From Candidatus Aquiluna sp. XM-24bin5 (GTDB lineage: Bacteria > Actinomycetota > Actinomycetia > Actinomycetales > Microbacteriaceae), in contig QCWE01000001.1 in assembly GCA_003149555.1 (NCBI GenBank), positions 584,546 to 648,545 of the forward strand: a stretch of 64,000 nucleotides of DNA. The letters run 5' to 3'. This document shows positions 26,901 through 35,295 of this stretch, in pieces. The position numbers and the translations under genes are program-made. Below the pieces are notes generated by a model. That model ran no database searches. It saw only the letters and a program-made list of their open reading frames with translations, and was not told where the DNA came from. Every line of letters starts with the position of its first letter. The first letter of the stretch is position 1.

Positions 26901-27423
26901 CCTTGCGGCGGCGGTATTTCAATACACCCGAGGCTTCCTCAATTAGAGCCCTGCGCTCCAATGGATTGGCCCTGAGCACGCCGTCTAATTGGCCCTGGCC
27001 AACGATTGAGTGCATCTCGCGGCCCAGGCCCGAATCACTGAGTAACTCCTGGACATCAAGCAACCTACAAGCCTCACCGTTGATTGCATATTCGCTGGTC
27101 CCATTCCTGTAGAGGGTCCTTGAAATGGTGACCTCTGAATACTCAATTGGCAGGATGCCGGATGAGTTGTCAATTGAAAGTTTTACCTCGGCTCTGCCAA
27201 GCGGCGATCGATTGGCTGTACCGGCAAAAATTACGTCTTCCATCTTGCCGCCACGGAGACTCTTGGTTCCCTGCTCGCCCATGACCCAAGCCAGCGCATC
27301 TACAACGTTTGACTTGCCTGAGCCATTTGGCCCAACAACGCAGGTTATGCCTTTCTCGAAGGAAAGGTTGGTCGCTCCAGCAAAGGACTTAAACCCTTGA
27401 AGAGTGATTTGTTTGAGATGCAC
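23974..27423 (-). CDS. smc: Chromosome segregation protein SMC
   Basis: Condensin ATPase that organises the chromosome with ScpA/ScpB. 1149 residues: Walker A GPNGSGKSNVVDA (31-43), coiled coil, hinge domain (about 490-650, GVLGLLADSM ... GRADFLVASG), second coiled coil, ABC signature LLSGGERSLAALALL (around 1055) and Walker B FYVLDEVEAALDDTN (around 1078). Start GTG at 27423, with AGGTAGG upstream. scpA/scpB are not in the window. Coupled to ftsY. Confidence 0.97.
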   Translation of the reverse strand: MHLKQITLQGFKSFAGATNLSFEKGITCVVGPNGSGKSNVVDALAWVMGEQGTKSLRGGKMEDVIFAGTANRSPLGRAEVKLSIDNSSGILPIEYSEVTISRTLYRNGTSEYAINGEACRLLDVQELLSDSGLGREMHSIVGQGQLDGVLRANPLERRALIEEASGVLKYRRRKEKTERKLESMQTNLTRLSDLISEVKRSLRPLGRQAEVAQQAKEIAAEARELKSQIFAIQVRKLREDLELVSQDESKRKAEASLVSEQLTAAKRAIAEIESSLTSSQFDTARDRQFALENLETRVRSVSNLARQQTQMQQESTEADISSSQALESELASTQQLLDEIAGEVSERESNLQLLVESRVQAANALEEFESETSRQKTEHDRVVNEHLGRVASLEQLKNQISLEQEKRASLRDAASDLDSRISRMESEVAEKSPEGSVSDEGLRAAYQRAAETEIQLRKELEDSQAKLHELERQKDSLEAKHAALGLTLDQGDGVSDALKAKIPGVLGLLADSMSIDKGYETAVAVALGPLANSLLAEDRESALANLDYLKSQELGRADFLVASGPATRGGQSAPEGAVSASSVVEGPAPVITLLSDIWIVEDINEARKLLEAAEAGSKIMITKEGDYFSQTLIAGGGKRAPSKLELAAQRAETLAKISGLEGEIQAAASSYANQRQNLNDATEDVQKKLAALQSHDAELAAKAESLGRLMGQLEGAKQERIRLGAELEEKDAELANRESAIEALEQSLAEVPVGEFTIDSEKRSGLVAGLERSRQAETDFRVELGALVERKAGLKREAEAIRARLERAEKLRNERFAAEAAGRDRVARAQVVMAAIERLLPTIDSLLSATRIDLRELQDARTQKTNRLAELRASVTELDERHLTLGQGVQDSEMRSYELRLQLSTLGERISADLGLSSDELIQDVGHPDQENSIEDLERALRKAESRLSQLGSINPLALEEFAALEERHKYLSEQFADLSDAKKDLLSIISDLNEKMQSTFAAAFEDTKKSFERVFPILFPGGQGSLTLVGDEGQELGVEVSVKPAGKRIERMSLLSGGERSLAALALLVAIFKARPSPFYVLDEVEAALDDTNLGRLLAVLEELRDSSQLIIVTHQKRTMEIADALYGVSMGKDGVTQVVGERLERVG

Positions 27424-27515
27424 GCTACCTACCTAGTCCCCCTCGAGCCTACTGAATGTTGGTTGCCACTCCGGGCGGGCCTGCCGTCGAACTCTGCGAT
27501 TTTCGGTGCGAGAGA

Positions 27516-29138
27516 TTACTGTTTCCGCCTTAGTGGGTCAGGAATTGGCACAGCTTGGATTAGGCGCCGAGTGTAGTCAACAGCTGGATTCCTAAGAATT
27601 TGGTCTTTATCCCCTTGCTCAACGATCTCTCCGAGACGCATCACAGCGATACGGTCACTGAGGAGGTCCACTACCGCTAGGTCATGAGAAATGAACAGCG
27701 TTGCGAACTGTTGTTCTCGTTGAATCTCCTGAAGCAGCTCAAGCACTCGAGCTTGAACTGAAACATCAAGTGCACTGGTGGGCTCATCTGCAACTAAGAG
27801 CTTCGGGCTTAGCGCAAGTGCTCTGGCGATTCCAACGCGTTGGCGCTGGCCTCCCGAAAGTTCATGAGGATAACGGTTTCGGTAGCTCCTGGGGAGCTCC
27901 ACCAGGTCAAGCAGCTCACTCACCCGATTAGTTCTGGCAGGTGAGTCCCAACCGGCAAGCAGCAGCGGTTCAGCAATCGACTGGCCGATGGGCCAACGGG
28001 GGTTCAAAGAGCTTCCCGGGTCCTGGAAAACAATGCCGATGTTGCGACGGACATCAATCAGCTGCTGCTTCGAAACCCCCACCATCGCCTGACCGTCAAC
28101 CGAGAGCTCGCCACTCTTAATTGGAAGAAGGCCAACAACCGCCCTACCTATGGTGGTCTTTCCAGAACCAGACTCCCCCACCAGGCCAAGGACTTCACCT
28201 GGGTAGATATCCAAGTCGGCATCCTTGACGGCCAAAAACGCAGGAACTTTGCCCCGTTTGGGGTATTCGATGTTGAGTCCCCGCATGCGAAGCACAGGCT
28301 GTTCAGACTCTTTGCGCTCAACAACAGGCTTGGTCTCCGCGGCACCCAATTTGGGAACGGCAGCCAGTAGGTCCTTGGTGTATTGATGCTTGGGGGTCTT
28401 GAAAACGTCGAAGGTGGTGCCAGTCTCAACAACTACACCGTCCTTCATGACAATCATGAAGTCACTCAGTTCAGCAACAACACCCATGTCATGGGTAATG
28501 AGAATCACCGCAGAATTTAGGCGCTTGTTGAGGTCTCGCATGAGGTTCAAAATTTCGGCTTGCACTGTGACATCTAGAGCCGTAGTCGGTTCATCTGCGA
28601 TGAGCAGCTGCGGGTCACAGGAGATGCTCTGAGCAATCATGGCTCGTTGGCGCTGACCACCAGAAAGCTCGTGAGGGTAGGAGTTGAAGGCCTTTTCTGG
28701 ATCTGGAAGTTCAACCATCTTCAATAGCTCCAGAGCCCTTACTTTGCCCTGGGCTTTGGTCATCGACTTGAAGTGGACCTGCAAAGCCTCAACAATCTGG
28801 AAACCAACGGTGTAAACGGGGTTTAACGCCGTCATCGGCTCTTGGAAGATGACGGCTATCTCCTTACCCCGAATCTCGCGAAGCCGCTTCTTGTCTGCTC
28901 CAATTAGCTCCTCACCCTGCAGCTTCACAGAACCCGAAGCCCTTCCGTTGACCGGCAGAAGGCCCAAAAGACTCATCGCGGATGTCGACTTACCGGAGCC
29001 AGATTCACCCACTATTGCAAGCACATCCCCCGGCTTCACACTGAAGTTGACGCCGCTGGCGGCAACCACCCATTCGCCATCAACCCAGAAATCAACTGAT
29101 AGTTCGCTGGCCTGAATTATTGGCCTTGAGTTTTCCAT
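27516..29138 (-). CDS. Peptide ABC transporter, double ATP-binding protein
   Basis: 540 residues containing two complete ABC ATPase domains in tandem, equivalent to DppD plus DppF. First half: Walker A GESGSGKST (44-52) and LSGGQRQRAMIAQS; second half: Walker A GESGSGKTT (around 324) and LSGGQRQRVGIARAL. Each half ends with the oligopeptide-type C-terminal extension (YTKDLLAAVP; YTRRLIQAVP). It energises uptake by the two permeases at 29.7-32.4 kb. ATG at 29138 has GGGAGG ten bases upstream. Separated from the permeases by an oppositely oriented gene. Confidence 0.95.
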   Translation of the reverse strand: MENSRPIIQASELSVDFWVDGEWVVAASGVNFSVKPGDVLAIVGESGSGKSTSAMSLLGLLPVNGRASGSVKLQGEELIGADKKRLREIRGKEIAVIFQEPMTALNPVYTVGFQIVEALQVHFKSMTKAQGKVRALELLKMVELPDPEKAFNSYPHELSGGQRQRAMIAQSISCDPQLLIADEPTTALDVTVQAEILNLMRDLNKRLNSAVILITHDMGVVAELSDFMIVMKDGVVVETGTTFDVFKTPKHQYTKDLLAAVPKLGAAETKPVVERKESEQPVLRMRGLNIEYPKRGKVPAFLAVKDADLDIYPGEVLGLVGESGSGKTTIGRAVVGLLPIKSGELSVDGQAMVGVSKQQLIDVRRNIGIVFQDPGSSLNPRWPIGQSIAEPLLLAGWDSPARTNRVSELLDLVELPRSYRNRYPHELSGGQRQRVGIARALALSPKLLVADEPTSALDVSVQARVLELLQEIQREQQFATLFISHDLAVVDLLSDRIAVMRLGEIVEQGDKDQILRNPAVDYTRRLIQAVPIPDPLRRKQ

Positions 29139-29176
29139 TAGCTCAAAACCTCCCTTGGCCGTGAAAGACTTCTAGG

Positions 29177-29743
29177 GTGCAGGTGTTCAGATCCCGTTCC
29201 GGCAGGGCCATAGCGATGGCGACTGCGGTAATCATGATCACCGCTTTGGGCGTGATATTCGTAAGCGAAGGAATCGCTGCAGCGCTTCTCTCGCTTCCGG
29301 CAGCCGCCTTGATAATCGCCATAGCTCTGCTTTTGTTCTGGTTTCCAAGGGTCGAAGTGAGTGACGGCGGAGTCAAGATCGTCAACGTTTTCCGAGAGCA
29401 CATGATTGGCTGGGGAGCGATTCGACTCATTGACACCCGTTGGGCTCTTGCAATCACCACTGACAAGGGCAAAATTACTGCCTGGGGAGCGCCTGCCCCG
29501 GGGCGACACAGCAGCATCTTCGCCTCCCGCGACCAGGGCCAACATCTCCCCGAGAGCACCTACATTGCCGGAACCGTTAGACCGGGTGATTTGGTTACCA
29601 GTGATTCGGGAGCCGCTGCCGCACATATCAGAAGAATCTGGGAGCAAAACAGAGATGGCGAGGCTCAGGTGGCGAGTAAGTGGAACGTCGGCAAGGTTGT
29701 GGTGCTTGCCGTTGTCCTCATAGTTTCGGGGCTTAGTTTCTAG
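29177..29743 (+). CDS. PH-domain membrane protein inside the peptide transporter operon
   Basis: 188 residues: two membrane helices near the N-terminus (about 13-32 and 36-55), a bacterial PH-like domain (about 57-110, with VEVSDGGVKIVNVFREHMI, WALAITTDKGKITAWGAPAP), a linker, and a final hydrophobic helix (168-186). I recognise it as the actinobacterial PH-domain (bPH2-like) membrane family of unknown function. GTG at 29177 or GTG at 29183; the latter has TAGGG five bases upstream. It lies on the strand opposite to the flanking transporter genes, 2 bases from the permease end. A same-length open frame on the other strand has no family features. Confidence 0.8.
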   Translation: MQVFRSRSGRAIAMATAVIMITALGVIFVSEGIAAALLSLPAAALIIAIALLLFWFPRVEVSDGGVKIVNVFREHMIGWGAIRLIDTRWALAITTDKGKITAWGAPAPGRHSSIFASRDQGQHLPESTYIAGTVRPGDLVTSDSGAAAAHIRRIWEQNRDGEAQVASKWNVGKVVVLAVVLIVSGLSF

Positions 29744-29745
29744 CA

Positions 29746-30831
29746 TTAGCCCTCCCGACGCCTAGCAAGCAACTGCCTTAGCTCAGCGATGGCTCCACCG
29801 GACTTTGGAAGCCTTCTTTGACGCGGATCAAAAGCATCTCGTAATCCGTCACCGATGAAGTTGATGCAAAGTGCAATCACAACAATGAACAAGCCCGGAT
29901 ACCAGAACAGCCACGGCCTGGTCCTAAATGCCTCGTTGTATTCACTAATTATCTGGCCAAGAGAAATATCAGGAGCCACAATTCCGAAACCGAGGAAGCT
30001 CAGTGACGTCTCAATTAAGATCGCGGCAGCCATCAACAGCGTGGCATTCACCACAATTACGCCGATGGTGTTCGGCAGGATGTGCTTAAAGATGATTCTT
30101 GAGTTCTTTGCCCCAGCAACTCGAGCCGCGTCTACAAACTCTCGCTCCCTGAGGGCCAAGAACTCGGCCCTCACAAGCCTCGCAAGACCGGTCCAAGCCA
30201 GTGCACCAAGTAACAGCGCAAGACTCACAGCGTCCCCTCCGAAGTTGCGGCTCAGCACAGCACCTACAACCAAAATTGGGAGAATGATTACAACATCGGT
30301 GGCACGCATCAAAAGCGTGTCAAGCCAGCCGCGGAAGTAGCCAGCGAGAGCGCCAACAATAGTTCCGATGACAGTTGAAAGCAGCCCAACGATAAACACC
30401 ACGATCAGGGACTGCTGAATACCGCGCATGACCCGGGCGAAGATGTCCTTACCGAGGGTGTCCTGACCGAACGGGTGCTGGCCGGGATCAAAGGGCCACA
30501 TGGTCAGCGTGGGAGTGCCGCCAGGGTTATAGATGTCATAGTTCTCATACCAGTTCAGTGGCCACCAACCTGGAATCCTGAACCCGTCGATTGCCAGCTT
30601 GCCAGTGTTGGGGTCAGTGACCAGGTTCCCCGAGCCACCTACAACCGTTCCCACTGATGTGAAGGCAAGCAGCGTAATCGCTCCCAAAATCACCATCGAG
30701 ATAACAGCAGCCTTGTGCCTAAAGAACCGGCGTCGAACGATAGTCCCGAGTGATAGACCCTCTGTCTCGCGCTGCTCAATGGTGATCTCGCGATTCAGCT
30801 GAGTCTCGTCAACCGGTCTCTTCTTGGCCAT
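29746..30831 (-). CDS. Peptide ABC transporter permease (DppC/OppC type)
   Basis: 361 residues, six membrane helices. N-terminal cytoplasmic stretch, first helix about 37-58, a long extracellular loop (about 60-125), then the permease core with the EAA-type loop around FVDAARVAGAKNSRIIFKHI (235-254) typical of BPD permeases, and OppC_N-like N-terminus. Its ATG overlaps the stop of the preceding permease (TAATG). Works with the DppB-like permease as a heterodimer. Confidence 0.94.
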   Translation of the reverse strand: MAKKRPVDETQLNREITIEQRETEGLSLGTIVRRRFFRHKAAVISMVILGAITLLAFTSVGTVVGGSGNLVTDPNTGKLAIDGFRIPGWWPLNWYENYDIYNPGGTPTLTMWPFDPGQHPFGQDTLGKDIFARVMRGIQQSLIVVFIVGLLSTVIGTIVGALAGYFRGWLDTLLMRATDVVIILPILVVGAVLSRNFGGDAVSLALLLGALAWTGLARLVRAEFLALREREFVDAARVAGAKNSRIIFKHILPNTIGVIVVNATLLMAAAILIETSLSFLGFGIVAPDISLGQIISEYNEAFRTRPWLFWYPGLFIVVIALCINFIGDGLRDAFDPRQRRLPKSGGAIAELRQLLARRREG

Positions 30832-32375
30832 TAGCTAATCCTGATTCTCGGGTCGAGGGCTGAATATAGAAGGTCAGCAATCACGTTACCGATTACCGCC
30901 ATAAGCCCAACGATCATGACGTAGCCCATGACAAGGTTCACATCAACTGCATTCAAGCCTCGTATAAACAGCGCACCCATACCCGCCCAAGCAAAGACCT
31001 GTTCGGTAATGACGGCGCCACCGATCAATGCTGTGATGTCCACGGGCACGATGGTCGCAATTGGAAGTAGGGCATTGCGCATGGCGTGACGAACCACAAC
31101 CGTGCGCTCGTTGAGGCCCTTAGCCCTAGCGGTTCGCACGTAATCCTGGTTCATCACATCAAGAAGCGAGGCCCTCGAGTAACGGGTGTAGCCGGCAACG
31201 GAAATAATCAACAGCGCGGCCGTAGGAAGAATCAGATGAGCGTAAGAGTCGATGAGGCTTAGCCACATGTTCTCCTGACGCTTGATGGCAGGAGTAACCG
31301 CACCAATGGTCGAGATGTAGCCATTGTTTAGAGGGATAAGGCTTAGGTATTCAGACCAGTACTGCAGGGCCTCGTCGATTGCCATAATCACACCTGCAAG
31401 GGCCCCGGTGACACCTGCCGCGCGAGCAATCTCCTTGCGGCCATCTCCTCCGAATAGCAGTGCCAACAAAACTCCAAGCGCCGCCATTATTAGGACAATA
31501 AGCAAGATTCCCAGCGGGCCCTGGACATAGAAGAAGAGGTACTGGCCAGGGAGCCACATCGCACCAGCAACCAAAGCCATTCCCAGGACAATGATCAGCC
31601 CACGACGTTGATTGAAGCCAATTGACAACACCAGTACAACGCTCGCAACAAGCAGGGTCATCATGATGATGCCTGGAACGCCTAGCGCTGGGTACTTGAG
31701 CCACTGGGTGACGTTGAGGAAAATCATCACAACGACAGACAGAACCACTCCCCCGATAAAGCTTTGTACGCGCGATCTGAGTCCACCGCCCACGATCCCA
31801 CTCACGGCAATACCGAGAAGCAGCGCAATTACCGTCATGGCCCCAGGGGGAATGTATGGCTCCTCCAAGAACCTATTGAACTGAATGGCTCCAAACTCCT
31901 TGAGCAGAACGGCAACCCAGAAGATTGGAAGCGAGTAAAAAATGAATGCAAAGAATGTGACGGTGTAGTCGTAGCCGGAGTACTGCCTTAGAGCAGTGGT
32001 CATACCAATTGCAACACCGATGATGATCGAAAGAATCGTGGCCAGCGTGATTAGCTGAACCGTCGAGGCAATTGCTCCCGAGAGGGCCTCAGTGACTGGG
32101 ATCTCGCCACGAGATATGGAAATACCTAAGTCGCACTGGCCTATTAGGCAACCCGCCGCGCCACCAAGCCAGTAGAAGTAGCGAATAAATGGTGGAATAT
32201 CGAGCTGAAGAATCTCGGTGAGGTATTGAATCTTGAATTGAATGTCGGGATCCCGCGAGCCTCTGAGCTCAAGCAATGGATCTCCAGATATGGCAGTCAG
32301 CTGGTAAACAATGAACGAAGCGACAAGCAACACCATCAAGGTTGCCGCAGCCCTGCGCACAATGAAACTCAGCAT
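30831..32375 (-). CDS. Peptide ABC transporter permease (DppB type, enlarged)
   Basis: 514 residues, against 310-340 for typical DppB. N-terminus (about 1-150) and C-terminus (from about 355: AHLILPTAALLIISVAGYTR ... YVRTARAKGLNERTVVVRHA) match DppB/OppB. Between them is an insertion of about 180 residues with several extra hydrophobic segments (around 165-320), as in some actinobacterial homologues. ATG at 32375 follows a 77-base gap with a strong hairpin after the binding-protein gene. Confidence 0.93.
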   Translation of the reverse strand: MLSFIVRRAAATLMVLLVASFIVYQLTAISGDPLLELRGSRDPDIQFKIQYLTEILQLDIPPFIRYFYWLGGAAGCLIGQCDLGISISRGEIPVTEALSGAIASTVQLITLATILSIIIGVAIGMTTALRQYSGYDYTVTFFAFIFYSLPIFWVAVLLKEFGAIQFNRFLEEPYIPPGAMTVIALLLGIAVSGIVGGGLRSRVQSFIGGVVLSVVVMIFLNVTQWLKYPALGVPGIIMMTLLVASVVLVLSIGFNQRRGLIIVLGMALVAGAMWLPGQYLFFYVQGPLGILLIVLIMAALGVLLALLFGGDGRKEIARAAGVTGALAGVIMAIDEALQYWSEYLSLIPLNNGYISTIGAVTPAIKRQENMWLSLIDSYAHLILPTAALLIISVAGYTRYSRASLLDVMNQDYVRTARAKGLNERTVVVRHAMRNALLPIATIVPVDITALIGGAVITEQVFAWAGMGALFIRGLNAVDVNLVMGYVMIVGLMAVIGNVIADLLYSALDPRIRIS

Positions 32376-32401
32376 CTTTGCCCTTTATCCACAGCAGAGT
32401 A

Positions 32402-32434
32402 CGGGGGCCACCACCGGAATGGTGATGACCCCCG
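32402..32434 (-). terminator. Intercistronic stem-loop between binding protein and permease
   Basis: Minus strand: CGGGGG-T-CATCACC, loop ATTCC, GGTGGTG-G-CCCCCG, a 14-bp helix with two G-U pairs and no T-run after it. Lacking a U tract, it is better read as an mRNA-stabilising or processing element that keeps binding protein in excess over the permeases than as a full terminator. Confidence 0.65.
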
Positions 32435-32452
32435 GACTGCTAGCTAACTAGA

Positions 32453-34270
32453 TTAGCCCGCGGTTGGGGTCCAATCCCAGAAGTTCCAGAAGTAGTAAGG
32501 AACTAGCAGGGATGGGTCCACGCCCGTGACTGAGTTGTCCCACCAGGTCAGACCCGGGAACTGGAAGATAGTGATGTTGTACGCGTCCTTAGCGAGGTTT
32601 TCCTCAATTGCCAGACGGATACGCAACTGGTCTTCCTTGTTCACGGCTACGTTGAGCTCTTCTAGAAGAGCGTCAACCTCTGGGTTGTCGTAACCGGTCC
32701 AGTTGGATGGTCCACCCAAGGTCAGGTACTGGTCGTCACCGGACACTGCCAGTGAGGTTGCAGCCCAAGCAAAGATGGTTGCATCGTGTGGGTTTACCTC
32801 TGGGTATACCTTGCCGGTGAACTCCCAGTTTGGCTCGTCGTCCTGGATGACGTTGAAGCCTACCGAGTCAGCCGAGGTCTTGATGAGCTCGAACTCGTTG
32901 GTACGACGAACGTTTCCAGTTGGGAACCAGAACTTCACATCGATAGGAGTGGACACGCCAGCCTCTGCAAGCAGCTGCTTTGCCATCTCGCGGTTCTCGT
33001 CATCGGTGCCGAGGTACATCGAGTAGTAGCTCTCCGCGGTGTCATAGCCCTCAGAACCAGGAACGAACAGTACCGAGGTACGGAGCTTCGCGGTTGGGTT
33101 CAGTGGCTTGATGATCTTCTCGATGATCTCGTTACGTGGTACCGAGAGCAGGAATGCCTGACGAACCTTCAGAGCGGTCTCCTCGTCGCCACCGTAGCTG
33201 GCAGGGTCGAATGGACCACCGTTGTTCTGGGACAGGTCAACGTGCTCGTATGCAGCCTCTTCAGAAGATGCGTAGCTTGCGTTGGCTAGACCCTGAACGA
33301 GCTGCAGCACGTCAGCGGTTGGCTGGCCGGATGCAATCTGAACCTCACCGTTGTCAACAGCCTGGATAGCGGCGGTTGAGTCAGCGATCTGACGGATGGT
33401 GATGCGCTCGTACTTTGGCTTTGGACCCCAGTTGTAGAGCGGGTTCACAACGTGGGTTGAGTACTGCTCCTCCACGAGCTCCTCAAGGACGTATGGTCCA
33501 GATGAGAGGTAGACAAGTGGGTTGTCAGGGGTGTTAGGGAACTGGTAACCGTTGTTCCAGACATCAGCAACGGCTGCAACGAACTCGTCGTCACCGTTGT
33601 AAACGGCGTCGATCAGAGCCTGCTTAGCAGCGGCTGGGTCGGTGATGTCGGAATGGGCCATCATTACAGTTCCGTGGGCTGCAACGCCAACGCCAAACTG
33701 TAGCTCCCAGTCAACGTACTGAACGTCGTACTCGAAGGTGATGGAGTTTCCGTCAATCTCCGGAAGCTTTGATGCGAGGGTGTCCTTTGGTGCAGCGTGC
33801 GAGAACATGTAGCTGCCATCTTCGTTCTTGTAGTAACCGAAGGTGGAGATCCATGCAAGCAGCATGTCGGCGCCGTCAATCTGGGTGCCATCTGACCAAA
33901 CAACACCGTCATTGATGGTGTACTTCACGGTCAGTGGGTCTTCAACCACAATCTCGTATGTACCAAAATCGGTGTTCTGAACCAGTGCGGGATCGTTGTT
34001 GTAGTAGCTGAAGCCCGAGCCGGTTAGGTAGGCGGTTAGCGAGTTGGCAACGTTGTTACCAGCTGCAGTTGAACCGTTGAAGTGATCAACGATGTCGTTC
34101 CAACCTACGGTGATTTGTGGAGCGAGGTCCTCGTACCACTCAAGAGTGGTCTCAGGGTCGCTCGTTGCGCTCTGGGTTGGGGTTAGCTCCTCAGGCGCAG
34201 CACATCCAGAGATGGTTAACGCGAAAGCAGCAGCACCCGCAACAAGAGCGGATCCGCGGAATTTCTTCAT
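32453..34270 (-). CDS. Peptide ABC transporter substrate-binding lipoprotein
   Basis: 605 residues, family 5 extracellular solute-binding protein (SBP_bac_5). Signal peptide with lipobox ISGC (Cys23), then a region with VEDPLTVKYTINDGVVWSDG (111-130), the SBP_bac_5 hallmark near the N-terminus. Lipidation at Cys23 anchors it to the outer face of the membrane. It captures oligopeptides or similar ligands and delivers them to the permeases downstream. ATG at 34270 has AAGGAG four bases upstream. First gene of the transporter operon. Confidence 0.95.
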   Translation of the reverse strand: MKKFRGSALVAGAAAFALTISGCAAPEELTPTQSATSDPETTLEWYEDLAPQITVGWNDIVDHFNGSTAAGNNVANSLTAYLTGSGFSYYNNDPALVQNTDFGTYEIVVEDPLTVKYTINDGVVWSDGTQIDGADMLLAWISTFGYYKNEDGSYMFSHAAPKDTLASKLPEIDGNSITFEYDVQYVDWELQFGVGVAAHGTVMMAHSDITDPAAAKQALIDAVYNGDDEFVAAVADVWNNGYQFPNTPDNPLVYLSSGPYVLEELVEEQYSTHVVNPLYNWGPKPKYERITIRQIADSTAAIQAVDNGEVQIASGQPTADVLQLVQGLANASYASSEEAAYEHVDLSQNNGGPFDPASYGGDEETALKVRQAFLLSVPRNEIIEKIIKPLNPTAKLRTSVLFVPGSEGYDTAESYYSMYLGTDDENREMAKQLLAEAGVSTPIDVKFWFPTGNVRRTNEFELIKTSADSVGFNVIQDDEPNWEFTGKVYPEVNPHDATIFAWAATSLAVSGDDQYLTLGGPSNWTGYDNPEVDALLEELNVAVNKEDQLRIRLAIEENLAKDAYNITIFQFPGLTWWDNSVTGVDPSLLVPYYFWNFWDWTPTAG

Positions 34271-34442
34271 GTTTCTCCTTGACTATTGGAGTCGCACGCG
34301 GAGCTAGCCCCGCGCAGACGGGCTTAACTCTAGATTGAACTTTTGGTAAATAAAATTTGCTGAGTTTCGGTTTTGTAACACTTTGTTTCATTATGTTCGT
34401 TTGAAGCTAAACAGCGGTCTGAAAGCTGGGCTGTTTCGGCTC

Positions 34443-34448
34443 TAGTAT
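34443..34448 (+). promoter_or_regulatory. Candidate -10 box of a leaderless EamA transcript
   Basis: TAGTAT, six bases (TTGCGA), then GTG at 34455. This is the best -10 match of the set and supports 34455 as the start. Confidence 0.5.
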
Positions 34449-34454
34449 TTGCGA

Positions 34455-35291
34455 GTGCGAAGCGATTTTGCAGCCTTGGCTGCCGTTGTCATGTGGGCAT
34501 CGCTCGCCACACTTGCTTCAATCCTGAGTCACATTCCCCCACTGCTGCTTACGGGGCTGGGGCTACTAGTCGGTTCAGCAATCTCGCTCCCGCTCTCGGG
34601 ATTGAACCTCAAAAAAATCTGGCCAGAGCCCAAGGTCTTGCTACTTGGGGTCTATGGACTCTTTGGCTACCACGCAGCCCTGTTTGCAGGCCTACAAAAT
34701 GCGCCAGAGGTCCAGGCAAACCTTGTCAACTACCTTTGGCCACTGCTGATAGTCATCTTGGCGCCGCTGATTGTGAAGGGCACAACACTGCGGCCTCGGC
34801 ACATCATTGCAGCAGTCACGGGATTTGCCGGTGCTGCCATGGCAATTGTCTCCGGGAACCAGCTGACCGAAGGTTTCGAGATTGGCTACGTATTTGCCCT
34901 GCTCGCAGCCCTAATTTGGTCGACCTACTCTCTGGGCATAAGGGCAGTCGGAAGCTTTGATGTGTCGGCTGTCGGTGCCTTTGGCCTGGTCGCAGGTGCG
35001 CTGGCGATAGGCGCCCATTTGCTCTTTGAATCTCGAGTAGAACTCACCACATCAGACCTCGTGCCACTAGCACTCTTAGGGCTTGGAGCTCTTGGAGCAT
35101 CGTTTTATTTCTGGGCATATGCTCTACAAAATGGCGAACCTCAGAGGATCGGGCTAATTGCATTTCTGACTCCAGTGCTCTCAACGGTGATGCTGATTCT
35201 CTGGACGGGAAGTGCGCTCTCTCCACTACTCCTGCTCTCAGCAACTCTGATCTTTGTTGCGGCTTGGTTTGGCGGTAGGGGCGATAATTAG
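34455..35291 (+). CDS. EamA/DMT-family transporter
   Basis: 278 residues, ten hydrophobic helices in two EamA repeats (about 1-135 and 140-275); features include YHAALFAGLQNAPEVQANLVNYLWPL in the first and ALIWSTYSLGIRAVG in the second repeat. DMT family members export amino acids or other small metabolites; the substrate is not readable. I prefer GTG at 34455 over TTG at 34449 because TAGTAT lies exactly six bases upstream. The 3' end meets the MFS gene (5-base gap), so both are probably cotranscribed. Confidence 0.87.
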   Translation: MRSDFAALAAVVMWASLATLASILSHIPPLLLTGLGLLVGSAISLPLSGLNLKKIWPEPKVLLLGVYGLFGYHAALFAGLQNAPEVQANLVNYLWPLLIVILAPLIVKGTTLRPRHIIAAVTGFAGAAMAIVSGNQLTEGFEIGYVFALLAALIWSTYSLGIRAVGSFDVSAVGAFGLVAGALAIGAHLLFESRVELTTSDLVPLALLGLGALGASFYFWAYALQNGEPQRIGLIAFLTPVLSTVMLILWTGSALSPLLLLSATLIFVAAWFGGRGDN

Positions 35292-35295
35292 CGGG

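Noticed and set aside
29138..29746. Minus-strand open frame fully opposite the PH-domain gene
   Set aside because: Polar, low-complexity product without domain features; the plus strand encodes a recognisable membrane and PH-like domain. Kept only as a reason to test for antisense RNA.
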